This document shows, in pieces, positions 8,523 through 19,923 of a stretch of 64,000 nt of DNA. Under the pieces are notes generated by a model, which saw nothing but the letters and a program-made list of their open reading frames with translations, was not told where the DNA came from and did not search any database. The translations under genes and the position numbers were made by a program. This DNA comes from Glaciihabitans sp. dw_435 (GTDB lineage Bacteria > Actinomycetota > Actinomycetes > Actinomycetales > Microbacteriaceae): NCBI RefSeq assembly GCF_018449675.1, contig NZ_JAAVUZ010000004.1, forward strand, positions 1-64,000, written 5' to 3'. The first letter of the stretch is position 1; every line of letters begins with the position of its first letter.

Positions 8523-10573
8523 CAGCTGCCTTTCGTGTAGTCGATAGCGAGAATGTGGACGGGCTCCGTAAACGCGTCGAGTCTGACGTAGTTGTCGGTG
8601 CCCCAGGTGAATCGTTGGTCGGTGATCAGGTCTTTGACATCGAAGGTGCTGCCGGGCTCGAGACCGAGCTTCGTCAGGTCAAGATGCACGGTGGTCTCCC
8701 GCACCGAGTGCGGGTCGACGTTCGCCACGACGATGATGCCGTCGGGCTTGCCCGGCCGGGTGAACTGCGCCGGAAGGAACTTCGAGTAGACGAGCATCGA
8801 GTCGTCGTCGCTCCAGTGCACCTCGAGGTTGCGCAGCTGACGGAGGGCGGGATGACCCGCGCGGATCTTGTTCAGCTTCGCGAGGTAGGGCGCGAGCGAT
8901 GCACCCATCTTCTCGGCCTTGGCGTAGTCGCGTGGCTTGAACTCGAACTTCTCGTTGTCGATGTTCTCCTCGCTGCCGGGACGTGCCACGTCTTCGAACA
9001 GCTCGTATCCGGAGTACACACCCCAGGTGGGGGCTGCCGTCGCGGCGAGTGCTGCGCGGATCTTGTACGCGGCGGGGCCACCGAACTGGAGGTACTCGGT
9101 GAGAATGTCGGGGGTGTTTACGAAGAGGTTCGGGCGCATGAAGTCGCTCGTCTCGTGACTCAGGCTCGAGAAGAACTCCTCGAGCTCGACCTTCGTGTTG
9201 CGCCACGTGAAGTACGTGTAGGACTGCTGGAATCCGACGGCGCCGAGGGACTGCATCATTGCGGGGCGGGTGAACGCCTCCGCGAGGAAGATCACGTCGG
9301 GGAACTCGATGTTGATCTCGTGGATCAGCCATTCCCAGAACTGGAGCGGCTTGGTGTGCGGGTTATCCACGCGGAAGATGTGGACACCGACGCCGATCCA
9401 GTACCTGACGATGCGGAGTATCTCTTCGCGCAGGCCGATGGGATCGTTGTCGAAGTTGATCGGGTAGATGTCCTGGTACTTCTTCGGCGGGTTTTCCGCA
9501 TACGCGATGCTTCCGTCGGGCAGCGACGTGAACCATTCCGGGTGCTCCTTGACCCACGGGTGGTCCGGCGAGCACTGCAGCGCCAGGTCGATGGCGATCT
9601 CAAGGTTGTGCTTACGCGCGCTCTCGAGGAAGGCGGAGAAGTCGTCGATGGTGCCGAGCTCCGGGTGGATGGCGTCGTGGCCGCCCGCCGCGCTGCCGAT
9701 GGCCCAGGGCGATCCGGGATCTCCCGGGGCGGGGTCGAGCGAGTTGTTCGGGCCCTTGCGGAAGGTCTTTCCGATCGGATGAATCGGCGGCAGGTACACC
9801 ACGTCGAAGCCCATCTGGGCGATCGCGGGCAGCCGCGCGGCGGCGGTGCGGAACGTGCCCGACTCCCACTGGCCGTCCTTGTCCTTGCGGGCACCTTCGC
9901 TGCGGGGGAAGAACTCGTACCAGCTACCGACTCCCGCGCGGGTGCGCTCGACGCGCAGCACGAGCTGGTCGCTGTCGGTCACGAGGCTCGCAATGGGAGT
10001 GACTTCGAGGAGCGCGATCAGTCGCGCGTCCGTCGCCGCGCTCAGGCGCACTGCGGGCGTGAGCTTTTGGTCCTTGAACACCCGGATGGTGTCCTTGAGG
10101 ATTGCCGGGGTCGGCTTGGTTTCGCCGCTGGCACGCTTGAGGAGGTCGACTCCCATGCGGAACATCAGTTCCACATCCATGCCGGCGGGCACCTTGATTT
10201 CTGCGTTGTGCAACCAGCTGGCCCAGTCGTCGCTGTAGGCGCGAATCGTGTAACGCCATTCGCCGGCCTCGGGCACCTGCACGTCCGCCTGCCAGCGGTC
10301 CGTACCGGGCTCCACGGGACGCATGCGGTGCCGGCTCTCGGCACCCTCGGGGTCGACGAGCAGCAGGTCGACGCCGAGAAGGTCGTGTCCTTCGCGGAAC
10401 ACTGTCGCCTTAAAAGGAATGACCTCGCCGGCATACGCCTTGGCGGGCCAGCGGTTCTCCGGCTGCTGCGGAAGAAGATGTCGGATCGGTATTCTGCCGA
10501 TTCGAGGCTCGTAAGAGTTGTTGGTTGCGCTTTTTGTTTGTACGGCGGCTACGCCGTCATCGAGTTTGGCCAC
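8522..10573 (-). CDS. glgE: Alpha-1,4-glucan:maltose-1-phosphate maltosyltransferase GlgE
   Basis: Transfers maltosyl units from alpha-maltose-1-phosphate to the non-reducing end of alpha-1,4-glucan (GH13 subfamily 3), the polymerising step of the GlgE pathway. 683 residues. It has an N-terminal beta-sandwich starting after [13 protein letters not shown], the barrel motif [18 protein letters not shown], the nucleophile segment [12 protein letters not shown] (Asp near 401), the acid/base segment [11 protein letters not shown] (Glu near 429) and the C-terminal domain with [13 protein letters not shown]. The GTG start is preceded by TACGGT and six bases with no Shine-Dalgarno, suggesting a leaderless mRNA. 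It is divergent from glgP. The enzymes that make maltose-1-phosphate are not in the window. Confidence 0.96.
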   Translation of the reverse strand: MAKLDDGVAAVQTKSATNNSYEPRIGRIPIRHLLPQQPENRWPAKAYAGEVIPFKATVFREGHDLLGVDLLLVDPEGAESRHRMRPVEPGTDRWQADVQVPEAGEWRYTIRAYSDDWASWLHNAEIKVPAGMDVELMFRMGVDLLKRASGETKPTPAILKDTIRVFKDQKLTPAVRLSAATDARLIALLEVTPIASLVTDSDQLVLRVERTRAGVGSWYEFFPRSEGARKDKDGQWESGTFRTAAARLPAIAQMGFDVVYLPPIHPIGKTFRKGPNNSLDPAPGDPGSPWAIGSAAGGHDAIHPELGTIDDFSAFLESARKHNLEIAIDLALQCSPDHPWVKEHPEWFTSLPDGSIAYAENPPKKYQDIYPINFDNDPIGLREEILRIVRYWIGVGVHIFRVDNPHTKPLQFWEWLIHEINIEFPDVIFLAEAFTRPAMMQSLGAVGFQQSYTYFTWRNTKVELEEFFSSLSHETSDFMRPNLFVNTPDILTEYLQFGGPAAYKIRAALAATAAPTWGVYSGYELFEDVARPGSEENIDNEKFEFKPRDYAKAEKMGASLAPYLAKLNKIRAGHPALRQLRNLEVHWSDDDSMLVYSKFLPAQFTRPGKPDGIIVVANVDPHSVRETTVHLDLTKLGLEPGSTFDVKDLITDQRFTWGTDNYVRLDAFTEPVHILAIDYTKGS

Positions 10574-10579
10574 AATCCG

Positions 10580-10585
10580 ACCGTA
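10580..10585 (-). promoter_or_regulatory. Putative -10 box of leaderless glgE transcript
   Basis: On the minus strand TACGGT is followed by six bases and the glgE GTG. This matches the actinobacterial TANNNT -10 consensus placed so that transcription would start at the start codon. No ribosome binding site is visible. The -35 region is not convincing. Confidence 0.55.
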
Positions 10586-10644
10586 CCGCTAAAACCCGCG
10601 TGAACGTTCAGGTTAGATTTGCCCCAGGCCCATGTTGCTCGCAT

Positions 10645-10650
10645 AGTCTT
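10645..10650 (+). promoter_or_regulatory. Putative -10 box of leaderless glgP transcript
   Basis: TAGTCT is followed by six bases (gcaagg) and the glgP GTG at 10657. Only 83 bases separate the glgP and glgE start codons, so the two divergent promoters almost touch and could be co-regulated. Confidence 0.55.
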
Positions 10651-10656
10651 GCAAGG

Positions 10657-13212
10657 GTGAAGGCAATCCGACGATTTACAGTGCACACCGTACTTCCCGA
10701 GGCGTTGACATCGCTTGAGGAACTTGCTACTAACCTGCGATGGTCATGGCACCATCCCACGCGACAGCTCTTCGCGTCGATCGAACCCGCGGTATGGGAC
10801 GAGATCGGGCACGATCCTGTCGGCCTTCTCGGCGCGGTGGAGCCTGCGCGACTTCAGGAGCTCGCCTCCGACCAGGGCTTCGTGGATCGCGCGAACTCCC
10901 TGCGTGATGACCTTCACGCCTATCTCCACAATCCACGGTGGTACCAGTCGTTGACGGATGCCCCGGAGTCGATCGCGTATTTCTCGCCGGAGTTCGGCAT
11001 CGCCGCCGCTCTTCCGCAATACTCGGGCGGCCTGGGAATCCTCGCCGGTGACCACCTGAAGAGTGCGTCCGACCTGGGTGTCCCCATCATCGGAGTGGGC
11101 CTCTTCTATCGAGCGGGATACTTCCGCCAGGCCATTTCCCGCGAAGGGTGGCAGCAGGAGACCTATCCGGTGCTCGATCCCGATGGTCTTCCGCTCAGCG
11201 TCCTGCGCAACCCCGACGGCACCGCGGTCATCGTCACGCTCGCCCTTCCCGAGGGCCGCGCACTGTCCGCGCGCATCTGGGTGGTCGCGGTCGGCCGAAT
11301 CAAACTGCTGCTGCTGGACACGGACATCCCCGAGAACGAGGAGACCCTGCGCTCGGTCACCGACCGTCTGTACGGCGGCGGGGGAGAGCATCGCCTGCTG
11401 CAGGAGCTGCTCCTTGGCATCGGCGGAGTTCGTGCGATCAAGGCATTCACGGAACTGACCTCGGCGCCGGTTCCGGAGGTATTCCACACCAACGAGGGAC
11501 ACGCGGGGTTCCTCGGGCTGGAGCGCATCAGCGATCTGATCGGCGCCGGACTTTCCTTCGACGAGGCACTGCAGGTCGTGCGTGCCGGAACGGTGTTCAC
11601 GACGCACACCCCGGTTCCCGCGGGAATCGACAGGTTCGAAGCCTCCCTCATCACCCGGTACTTCTCCACAGACCTGCTTCCGGGCGTCGCGCTCGACGAG
11701 GTCCTGACGCTCGGCGCGGAGAACTACGCGGGCGGAACGCCGGACACGTTCAACATGGCAGTCATGGGCCTGCGCCTTGGGCAGCGCGCCAACGGTGTCT
11801 CGAAGCTGCACGGCGACGTGTCGCGCGGCATGTTCGGCAAGCTTTGGCCCGACTTCGACCAGGACGATGTGCCCATCACCTCGGTGACGAACGGCGTTCA
11901 CGCGCCGACGTGGACCGATCCTCTGCTGCTGGAGCTGGCCTCCGACCGGCTCGGCACGACCGAGACGACCACCGCCGACTGGAACTCCCCGTCCGTCACC
12001 GACGCCGACCTGTGGCGCGTCCGCGGCGACATGCGTCAGCAGCTCGTGACCGACGCGCGCAACCGCGTGTCGGCGGCCTGGCAGGAAGAGAACCCGGGCG
12101 TCGGGGACCCCGCCTACATCAACACCCTGTTGGATCCGTCGATCCTCACGATCGGCTTCGCTCGCCGCGTTCCAACCTACAAGCGACTCACCCTCATGCT
12201 GCACGACGAGGACCGGCTGCGCTCGCTGCTGCTGCACCCGACCCGTCCCATCCAGATCGTGATCGCCGGCAAGTCCCACCCCGCCGACGACGAGGGCAAG
12301 GCGCTGATCCAGAAGCTCGTCGAGTTCGCATCCGGTGTCGACGTGCGTCATCGCATCGTCTTCCTGCCGAACTATGACATCGCCATGGCGCAGCTGCTGT
12401 ACCCGGGAACGGACGTCTGGCTCAACAACCCGCTGCGACCGCTCGAAGCCTGCGGCACCAGCGGAATGAAGGCCGCGCTGAACGGGTCGCTCAACCTGTC
12501 GATTCTCGATGGGTGGTGGGCAGAGTTCTACGACAAGGAAAACGGCTGGGCCATCCCGACCGCCGACAGCGCCGGTGACGGTGCCGAGCGCGACAAGCTC
12601 GAAGCCGATGCCATGTACGACCTCATCGAGCACCAGATCGCCCCGCGGTTCTACGACCGCAACGAGGACGACGTGCCGACCCGCTGGGTTGCATCGATTC
12701 GCCACACCCTCTCGACCCTGTCGCAGCCGCTCAGCGCAGACCGGATGGTGCAGGAGTACGTCAACCGTCTGTACATCCCCGCGGCCCACGCGGAGCACGC
12801 CATCAGCGCCGACTCGTACCAGCCGGCGCGGGACCTGTCGGAGTGGAAGGAACGCGTGCGCGCCGCCTGGCCGAGTGTGCAGGTCACCCACGTCGAGTCC
12901 GGCGGCGTTGACGCGGTTCCCCAGGTGGGCGACTCGCTGCACGTGCGAGCCCTTGTCGAACTCGGCAGACTGAACCCCGAAGACATCAAGGTGGAGGTCG
13001 TGTACGGTCGCGCCAAGGAGGGCGACCGACTCGCGGGCATCCAGCGCCAGTCCCTGACCTTTGCGTCCCGCGAGCCGGGGCAGCCGGCGGTGTTTACGGG
13101 TACGGTCACGTTGCAGCGCCCGGGCAGTTTCGGCTACAACGTGCGGGTGGTTCCCTCCAGTGACCTGCTCGCGACCCCCGCGGAGCTTGGTCTGATCGCG
13201 GTCGCCCATTGA
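10657..13212 (+). CDS. glgP: Alpha-glucan phosphorylase GlgP
   Basis: PLP-dependent phosphorolysis of alpha-1,4-glucan to glucose-1-phosphate (GT35). About 851 residues. It has the N-terminal DUF3417-type region (AIRRFTVHTVLPEALTSLEE), the core with AYFSPEFGIAAALPQYSGGL and FHTNEGHAGFLGLERI, and the PLP-lysine motif EACGTSGMKAALNGSLNLS (Lys near residue 605). The GTG at 10657 was preferred to an in-frame codon at 10525, which would overlap divergent glgE and place non-conserved residues in front. The stop overlaps the TTG of the following lipoprotein gene, so an unusual coupling of a cytosolic glucan enzyme with an exported lipoprotein is seen. Confidence 0.95.
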   Translation: MKAIRRFTVHTVLPEALTSLEELATNLRWSWHHPTRQLFASIEPAVWDEIGHDPVGLLGAVEPARLQELASDQGFVDRANSLRDDLHAYLHNPRWYQSLTDAPESIAYFSPEFGIAAALPQYSGGLGILAGDHLKSASDLGVPIIGVGLFYRAGYFRQAISREGWQQETYPVLDPDGLPLSVLRNPDGTAVIVTLALPEGRALSARIWVVAVGRIKLLLLDTDIPENEETLRSVTDRLYGGGGEHRLLQELLLGIGGVRAIKAFTELTSAPVPEVFHTNEGHAGFLGLERISDLIGAGLSFDEALQVVRAGTVFTTHTPVPAGIDRFEASLITRYFSTDLLPGVALDEVLTLGAENYAGGTPDTFNMAVMGLRLGQRANGVSKLHGDVSRGMFGKLWPDFDQDDVPITSVTNGVHAPTWTDPLLLELASDRLGTTETTTADWNSPSVTDADLWRVRGDMRQQLVTDARNRVSAAWQEENPGVGDPAYINTLLDPSILTIGFARRVPTYKRLTLMLHDEDRLRSLLLHPTRPIQIVIAGKSHPADDEGKALIQKLVEFASGVDVRHRIVFLPNYDIAMAQLLYPGTDVWLNNPLRPLEACGTSGMKAALNGSLNLSILDGWWAEFYDKENGWAIPTADSAGDGAERDKLEADAMYDLIEHQIAPRFYDRNEDDVPTRWVASIRHTLSTLSQPLSADRMVQEYVNRLYIPAAHAEHAISADSYQPARDLSEWKERVRAAWPSVQVTHVESGGVDAVPQVGDSLHVRALVELGRLNPEDIKVEVVYGRAKEGDRLAGIQRQSLTFASREPGQPAVFTGTVTLQRPGSFGYNVRVVPSSDLLATPAELGLIAVAH

Positions 13213-13703
13213 GTCGTCCGGCGACCGCGCGGGCGTGGTTCGCCGCGGCGGGGTGCGCAGCGGTCATCGCGGTGTCCCTCGTCGGGTGCACTCCCGCGGA
13301 CAGCGGTTCGCCCTCGACGCCGAGCGCGTCGGCCACGATCCCACCAGAAGCGTTGCCCACGGCGGCCGTTCAGACGGAGGCGCAGGCCTGCGCCGCGCTC
13401 GAGGTGGGAATGGGATCGCTGCAGACCCAGCTGGCGGACGGCATCAACAACCTGTCGAGCGATCCGGCCGGGGCATCCGTCTCGATTCATAAGGTCGTCG
13501 ACCAGTACGCGGCCAACGCACGCACCGTGACCAATGACACCGTGGGACCCCTTGCACAGACGGCCGTCACCGCCCTCGGTGACCTGGCGACAGAGGTCGA
13601 CAAGTACGCGGCGCAGTCGCCCGACTCGACGGCCCTGACGCTGTCCACGAGCGCCGTCGGTGTGCAGACTGCTTTCACCGCGTTACAGGACGTCTGCGGT
13701 TAA
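13209..13703 (+). CDS. Lipoprotein, first of a tandem paralogous pair
   Basis: Predicted lipoprotein of unknown function: basic N-region, hydrophobic stretch AAAGCAAVIAVSLVGC with a lipobox ending at Cys27, a Ser/Pro/Thr-rich spacer, then a helical domain. The mature domain carries one Cys near its beginning (QACAALEVGMGS) and one at its very end (ALQDVCG), suggesting a disulfide that staples a helical bundle. TTG start overlapping the glgP stop. The same domain plan recurs in the next gene. No enzymatic motif is visible; a role in the cell envelope is inferred only from the signal. Confidence 0.82.
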   Translation: MSRPATARAWFAAAGCAAVIAVSLVGCTPADSGSPSTPSASATIPPEALPTAAVQTEAQACAALEVGMGSLQTQLADGINNLSSDPAGASVSIHKVVDQYAANARTVTNDTVGPLAQTAVTALGDLATEVDKYAAQSPDSTALTLSTSAVGVQTAFTALQDVCG

Positions 13704-13781
13704 TGCTGCGTTAATCCGTGCGTTCTACCCCCTGCTAAGGTGACATTTCTTGCACTTAAGAAACTCACAGGGAGAAACACA

Positions 13782-14216
13782 TTGGCTATTACACGCATGA
13801 CCACCGGCTCGTTGCTCGGCGGAATCGCCCTTGCCGCGGTTCTTCTCACCGGGTGCTCGAGCGGAAGCTCCGCTCCCGCGTCGCAGAGCCAGGCGGACGC
13901 GTGTAAGGAATTGCAGACGGGAATGAGCGAGATCTCCTCCGACCTCTCCAGCAGCCTCTCCACCCTCGCGAGCGACCCGACCGCGGCATCCGCGGCCATC
14001 GACAAGCTGTCGACCGCGTTCTCGGCCAACCTCGACAAGGTCACCAACGCGAAGGTCAAGAAGTCGGCGACGGCAGCGGATGACTCGCTCAAGGCGTTCG
14101 CCGCAGACATCAAGTCCTACGCCACCGACCCCGCCTCGGCCGATGCCACCAAGCTGACCGCGAGCTCCACCTCGCTGCAGACGACGTTCACCGACCTCGG
14201 TACCGTCTGCAAGTAA
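13782..14216 (+). CDS. Lipoprotein, second of a tandem paralogous pair
   Basis: Paralogue of the preceding gene: signal segment LLGGIALAAVLLTGC (lipobox LTGC), Ser-rich spacer, then a helical domain of about 105 residues. Shared pattern: AC-x-x-L-x-x-GM at the start, L-S/A-S-DP-x-x-A-S near the middle, and T-x-L-x-x-VC at the end. The TTG at 13782 is preferred because ggagaaac lies a few bases upstream; an earlier in-frame GTG at 13740 lacks a site. A TAAGGT hexamer at 13736-13741 could give this gene its own promoter. Function unknown; binding of a small ligand or structural roles are possible. Confidence 0.82.
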   Translation: MAITRMTTGSLLGGIALAAVLLTGCSSGSSAPASQSQADACKELQTGMSEISSDLSSSLSTLASDPTAASAAIDKLSTAFSANLDKVTNAKVKKSATAADDSLKAFAADIKSYATDPASADATKLTASSTSLQTTFTDLGTVCK

Positions 14217-14244
14217 GCAGCATGTTCTCGCCGGCCGCGCTGCT

Positions 14245-14721
14245 CTAATCCCGCGCGATGGCGGCGATGATCGCGCCCGTCACCTCAGTGAGGTCGGCGG
14301 GCGCGATTTCTATGTCGAAGCCCCGCCTCCCACCTGAGACGAACACCGTGTCGAACAGCTCAGCGGTCTCGTCGAGAACCGTTGTCAGCCGGGTCTTCTG
14401 GCCGATCGGGCTTATCCCGCCCACGACGTAGCCCGTCTTGCGTTCGGCGACCTTCGGGTCTGCCATTCCCGCGCGCTTACCGCCGATGGCGGCGGCGAGC
14501 GCACCCAGGTCGAGCTTGCCCGTCACCGGCACGATCGCGACGACAAGGCGGCCATCGACATCGGCGAGAAGGGTCTTGAAGACCTGCTCGGGGTCGAGCC
14601 CCAGCGCGGACGCCGCCTCCTCGCCGAAGTTGCGGTTGGCGGCGTCGTGCTCGTATGCGTGCGGGGTGAACGAGATGCCCGCGGTGGTCAGTGCCACGGT
14701 GGCGGGGGTTCCGAGAGCCAT
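14245..14721 (-). CDS. ybaK: YbaK-type aminoacyl-tRNA deacylase
   Basis: Trans-editing protein of the YbaK/ProX superfamily, which removes Cys wrongly attached to tRNA-Pro. 158 residues, the usual size. The conserved lysine is in EQVFKTLLADV (Lys49), and GYVVGGISPIGQK matches the family's glycine-rich binding loop. ATG start. It lies 34 bases behind glgX on the same strand and could be cotranscribed, with no evident functional link to glucan metabolism. It converges with the lipoprotein pair, and no clear terminator separates them. Confidence 0.92.
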   Translation of the reverse strand: MALGTPATVALTTAGISFTPHAYEHDAANRNFGEEAASALGLDPEQVFKTLLADVDGRLVVAIVPVTGKLDLGALAAAIGGKRAGMADPKVAERKTGYVVGGISPIGQKTRLTTVLDETAELFDTVFVSGGRRGFDIEIAPADLTEVTGAIIAAIARD

Positions 14722-14755
14722 GACCCTAGCTTTCCACGAGGTGCGCGAAAGCGCG

Positions 14756-16804
<2,049 letters not shown>

Positions 16805-16811
16805 GCGATCT

Positions 16812-16817
16812 AGAGTA
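16812..16817 (-). promoter_or_regulatory. Putative -10 box of leaderless glgX transcript
   Basis: TACTCT on the minus strand, seven bases before the glgX ATG and without a Shine-Dalgarno sequence. If correct, transcription starts inside the longer GTG-initiated frame, which excludes the upstream start. Confidence 0.5.
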
Positions 16818-16882
16818 GTTAACACGCGAGTCGGCTATGTTACGAGCCGCGTGAACCCCGCAATACCGAAGGACACCCCACC

Positions 16883-18064
16883 ATGGCCATCTATCTCGAT
16901 CATGCGGCGACCTCGCCCATGACGCGCGAGGTGCTCGAGGCGTATACGGCAGCGCTCACGCTTGTCGGTAACCCGTCGTCGATCCACAGCCAGGGGCAGA
17001 ACTCCAAGCGCATGCTCGAGGAGGCCCGCGAGCAGGTCGCCGTGTCCCTCGGCGCCGATGCGGTCGAAGTCACCTTCACCTCCGGCGGCACCGAGTCGAT
17101 CAATCTGGGCATTAAGGGGCTCTACTGGGCGCAGAACCCCGCCCCGGTGCATCCGCGTCCCCGCGTGTTGATTGCCGCGGGGGAGCACCACGCCACCATC
17201 GACGCGGCGGAATGGCTCGCCCGGTATGAGGGAGCCATCGTCGAAGAGGTGGCCATCGACGAGTTCGGTCGCATCGATCTGGTCGCCCTCGAGGCGGCGC
17301 TGGGCGACGACGTTGCGGTCCTGAGCATTCTGCTTGCCAATAACGAGGTCGGCACCATTCAACCGATAGCGGATGTCGCGGCGCTCGCCGCATCCCGCGG
17401 GGTACCGGTGCACCTCGACGCCGTTGCCGCCTACGGCTACCTGCCCATCGACTTCCACGCGCTGGGGGTCGCTGCGCTCAGCGTCTCCGCGCACAAGATC
17501 GGCGGACCGGTCGGCGTCGGCGCCCTGCTGATCGCCCGGAGCGCCACGATCGTTCCCCTGATTCACGGGGGCAATCAGCAGCGCGGACGCTCGGGCACCC
17601 AGGACGCCGCCGGCGCGGTTGCCTTCGGTGTCGCCGCTCGCGAGGCGACCACGAACATTCAGGCACGTGCGACGGCTCTCGCGATGCTGCGCGACAGGCT
17701 CATCGACGGGGTGCAGGCAGCGGTGCCGACCGCCATTCTTCGTGGAGACCCCGTTCAGAGGCTGTCCGGAAACGCGCACTTCACCTTCCCCGGCTGCGAG
17801 GGCGACTCGCTGCTCTTCCTGCTCGACGTCGCCGGGTTCTCGGTATCGACCGGGTCCGCCTGCCAGGCCGGTGTGCCCGAGGCATCCCACGTGCTCCTGG
17901 CGATGGGGCTTAGCGAGGCCGATGCGCGGGGAGCGTTACGGATGACCGTGGGACACGAGACCACCGAGGCCGAGGTTGATGCGTTCGTCGCGGCGCTTCC
18001 CGCCGCGGTGAGTGGTGCGAGCCGCGCGGGGCTGTCCGACCGCGTTGTGGGCATGGGTGTTTAG
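16883..18064 (+). CDS. Cysteine desulfurase (NifS/IscS class)
   Basis: PLP enzyme that converts cysteine to alanine and passes persulfide sulfur on. 393 residues. YLDHAATSPM at the N-terminus and GGTESINLGIKG are typical. SVSAHKIGGPVGVG carries the PLP lysine (Lys204), and STGSACQAGVPEASHVL the catalytic cysteine (Cys327). ATG start with gaaggacac upstream. mnmA lies 690 bases downstream with one lipoprotein gene between, so this enzyme is the probable sulfur donor for tRNA 2-thiouridine formation by MnmA; it could also serve Fe-S cluster assembly. It is divergent from glgX. Confidence 0.94.
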   Translation: MAIYLDHAATSPMTREVLEAYTAALTLVGNPSSIHSQGQNSKRMLEEAREQVAVSLGADAVEVTFTSGGTESINLGIKGLYWAQNPAPVHPRPRVLIAAGEHHATIDAAEWLARYEGAIVEEVAIDEFGRIDLVALEAALGDDVAVLSILLANNEVGTIQPIADVAALAASRGVPVHLDAVAAYGYLPIDFHALGVAALSVSAHKIGGPVGVGALLIARSATIVPLIHGGNQQRGRSGTQDAAGAVAFGVAAREATTNIQARATALAMLRDRLIDGVQAAVPTAILRGDPVQRLSGNAHFTFPGCEGDSLLFLLDVAGFSVSTGSACQAGVPEASHVLLAMGLSEADARGALRMTVGHETTEAEVDAFVAALPAAVSGASRAGLSDRVVGMGV

Positions 18065-18665
18065 CCGCGGGCGGGCATCCGTGATCGCTCCGCGGCGTCG
18101 TGGTGTCGTTCGGGCCGGGGTGCTTGTTGCGTCGGTCGGAATTGCCGTGGCGCTCGCCGGATGCACGGCGGACGGGACATCCACCTCCGGCACAGCGACG
18201 CCGACCGCGACGTCCACCGCTTCGTCGATTCCGGTCGACCTCTCGTCACCGCTGCATCCGGTGTACCCGTCGCCCTTCACCGCCGCGGCGAATGAGAAGG
18301 AAACCGTGCGGGTTGCCGGGGCGATTCAGGCGCTCATCCCGCTGGCAAACATCCTGTACGTCGACGACCACTCGCAGGTGGTGACGGCGACCGAGACGGC
18401 GGGGCAGTACTACGGGGTGCTGCGCACGATCACGCTCGTCGCGACCAACGATCCGATCGCGCAGGCCCGTCTCATCGTCACGAAGCTGCAGGGCGCCGGC
18501 TGGATCGAGCGGCAGACCTCGGACACCGACGGCAACTTCTTCGTCGCGATGTCGAGCGACGAGGACTCGGCGAAGTCGTGGTTCGTCATCGTCGGCGGCG
18601 ACACGTCTGTGGCCAAGCAGTCGGTCGTGACGCTGCAGGTGGCGAGTCCCACCCTCCCGGGTTAG
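18057..18665 (+). CDS. Lipoprotein of unknown function
   Basis: Signal segment GVVRAGVLVASVGIAVALAGC ends in a lipobox (LAGC), followed by a Thr/Ser-rich spacer and a 150-residue domain (LHPVYPSPFTAAANEKETVR ... VTLQVASPTLPG) that I do not recognise. The GTG at 18057 overlaps the end of the desulfurase gene by eight bases; GTG at 18081 is an equally good start giving a 28-residue signal peptide. It sits between a cysteine desulfurase and mnmA. Its exported location makes a direct part in tRNA thiolation unlikely, so the shared operon may only reflect conserved order. Confidence 0.8.
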   Translation: MFSRGRASVIAPRRRGVVRAGVLVASVGIAVALAGCTADGTSTSGTATPTATSTASSIPVDLSSPLHPVYPSPFTAAANEKETVRVAGAIQALIPLANILYVDDHSQVVTATETAGQYYGVLRTITLVATNDPIAQARLIVTKLQGAGWIERQTSDTDGNFFVAMSSDEDSAKSWFVIVGGDTSVAKQSVVTLQVASPTLPG

Positions 18666-18741
18666 GCGCAGATTGCGGATGACCCGGGGTCGGGTCATCC
18701 ACTCGTCCGACGCTGCCCAGCCGACCGATTCCCACGCACCG

Positions 18742-18747
18742 TACACT
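18742..18747 (+). promoter_or_regulatory. Putative -10 box of mnmA
   Basis: TACACT is followed by seven bases and the mnmA ATG, the leaderless spacing. ggagg also occurs within the seven bases but only two bases from the ATG, too close for normal Shine-Dalgarno use. mnmA may thus have its own promoter in addition to read-through from the desulfurase gene. Confidence 0.5.
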
Positions 18748-18754
18748 GGAGGCC

Positions 18755-19903
18755 ATGCGTGTTCTTGCAGCAATGAGTGGTGGAGTCGATTCCGCGGTGG
18801 CGGCGGCTCGTGCCGTGGACGCCGGGCACGACGTGGTCGGCGTACATCTCGCCCTGAGCCGGATGCCGGGAACCCTCCGCACCGGGTCCCGCGGCTGCTG
18901 CACGATCGAAGACTCGATGGACGCGCAGCGCGCAGCAAACATCATCGGCATCCCGTACTACGTGTGGGACTTCTCCGAGCGCTTCAAGCAGGACGTCGTC
19001 GACGACTTCATCGCCGAATACTCGGCCGGCCGCACCCCGAACCCTTGCATGCGCTGCAACGAGCGCATCAAGTTCGCCGCTCTGCTCGAGAAGGCCCTCG
19101 CGCTCGGTTTCGACGCCGTCGCGACCGGGCACTACGCCGACATCCGTACGGACGAGGCCGGCAACAAGGAGCTGCACCGCGCCGCCACCTGGGCCAAGGA
19201 CCAGTCCTACGTGCTGGGCGTGCTCAACACACAGCAGCTCGCGCACTCGATGTTCCCGCTCGGATCCACGCCGTCGAAGGCCGAGGTGCGCGCCGAGGCT
19301 GCCGCGCGTGGTTTCAGCGTTGCGAACAAGCCGGACTCCCACGACATCTGTTTCATCCCCGACGGCGACACCCGCGGCTGGCTGAAAGACAAGGTCGGCG
19401 CCGAGCAGGGCCAGATCCTTGACCGCAGCGGAGCCGTACTCGGTACGCACGAGGGTGCGCATGCGTTCACTGTCGGGCAGCGCAAGGGACTGAGCATCGG
19501 CTATCCCGCCGATGACGGAAAGCCGCGCTTCGTTCTCGAGGTGCAGCCGAAGACCAACACTGTCGTGGTCGGTCCCAAGGAGGCGCTGGACCTCGCCGAG
19601 GTCGCAGGTTTCTCGTACTCGTGGGCCGGACTTGGCCCCGTCGAGTCAGGCATTGCGTCGTACGGGGCGGATGACTCGATCACCGAGTTTGCCTGCGAGG
19701 TACAGATCCGTGCCCACGCCGACCCCGTCGCCGCCATCGCGTTCGTCGCGGGTGGCGAGCTCGTGATCCGTCCGACCACGCCGCTCAACGGTGTCGCTCC
19801 CGGTCAGACCGCGGTCGTATATGTCGGAACCCGCGTGCTCGGGCAGTGCACCATCGCCCGCACGGTCAGTGCCGTTCCGGCACCGACCGCGCAGCTCGTC
19901 TAG
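18755..19903 (+). CDS. mnmA: tRNA-specific 2-thiouridylase MnmA
   Basis: ATP-dependent thiolation of U34 in the wobble position of tRNA-Lys, -Glu and -Gln. 382 residues. It has the PP-loop at the N-terminus ([18 protein letters not shown]), the catalytic cysteines in [12 protein letters not shown] and [11 protein letters not shown], the ATP/tRNA segment [20 protein letters not shown], and the C-terminal barrel including [15 protein letters not shown]. Length and all key motifs are intact. The cysteine desulfurase two genes upstream is the probable sulfur source. Confidence 0.97.
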   Translation: MRVLAAMSGGVDSAVAAARAVDAGHDVVGVHLALSRMPGTLRTGSRGCCTIEDSMDAQRAANIIGIPYYVWDFSERFKQDVVDDFIAEYSAGRTPNPCMRCNERIKFAALLEKALALGFDAVATGHYADIRTDEAGNKELHRAATWAKDQSYVLGVLNTQQLAHSMFPLGSTPSKAEVRAEAAARGFSVANKPDSHDICFIPDGDTRGWLKDKVGAEQGQILDRSGAVLGTHEGAHAFTVGQRKGLSIGYPADDGKPRFVLEVQPKTNTVVVGPKEALDLAEVAGFSYSWAGLGPVESGIASYGADDSITEFACEVQIRAHADPVAAIAFVAGGELVIRPTTPLNGVAPGQTAVVYVGTRVLGQCTIARTVSAVPAPTAQLV

Positions 19904-19923
19904 ACGAGAACTCCGATCCTGCG

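Noticed and set aside
6747-13209. Antisense frames of 597, 682 and 821 codons opposite glgB, glgE and glgP
   Set aside because: The sense frames encode complete, well-conserved enzymes. The antisense translations have no recognisable domains and reflect third-position G+C bias.
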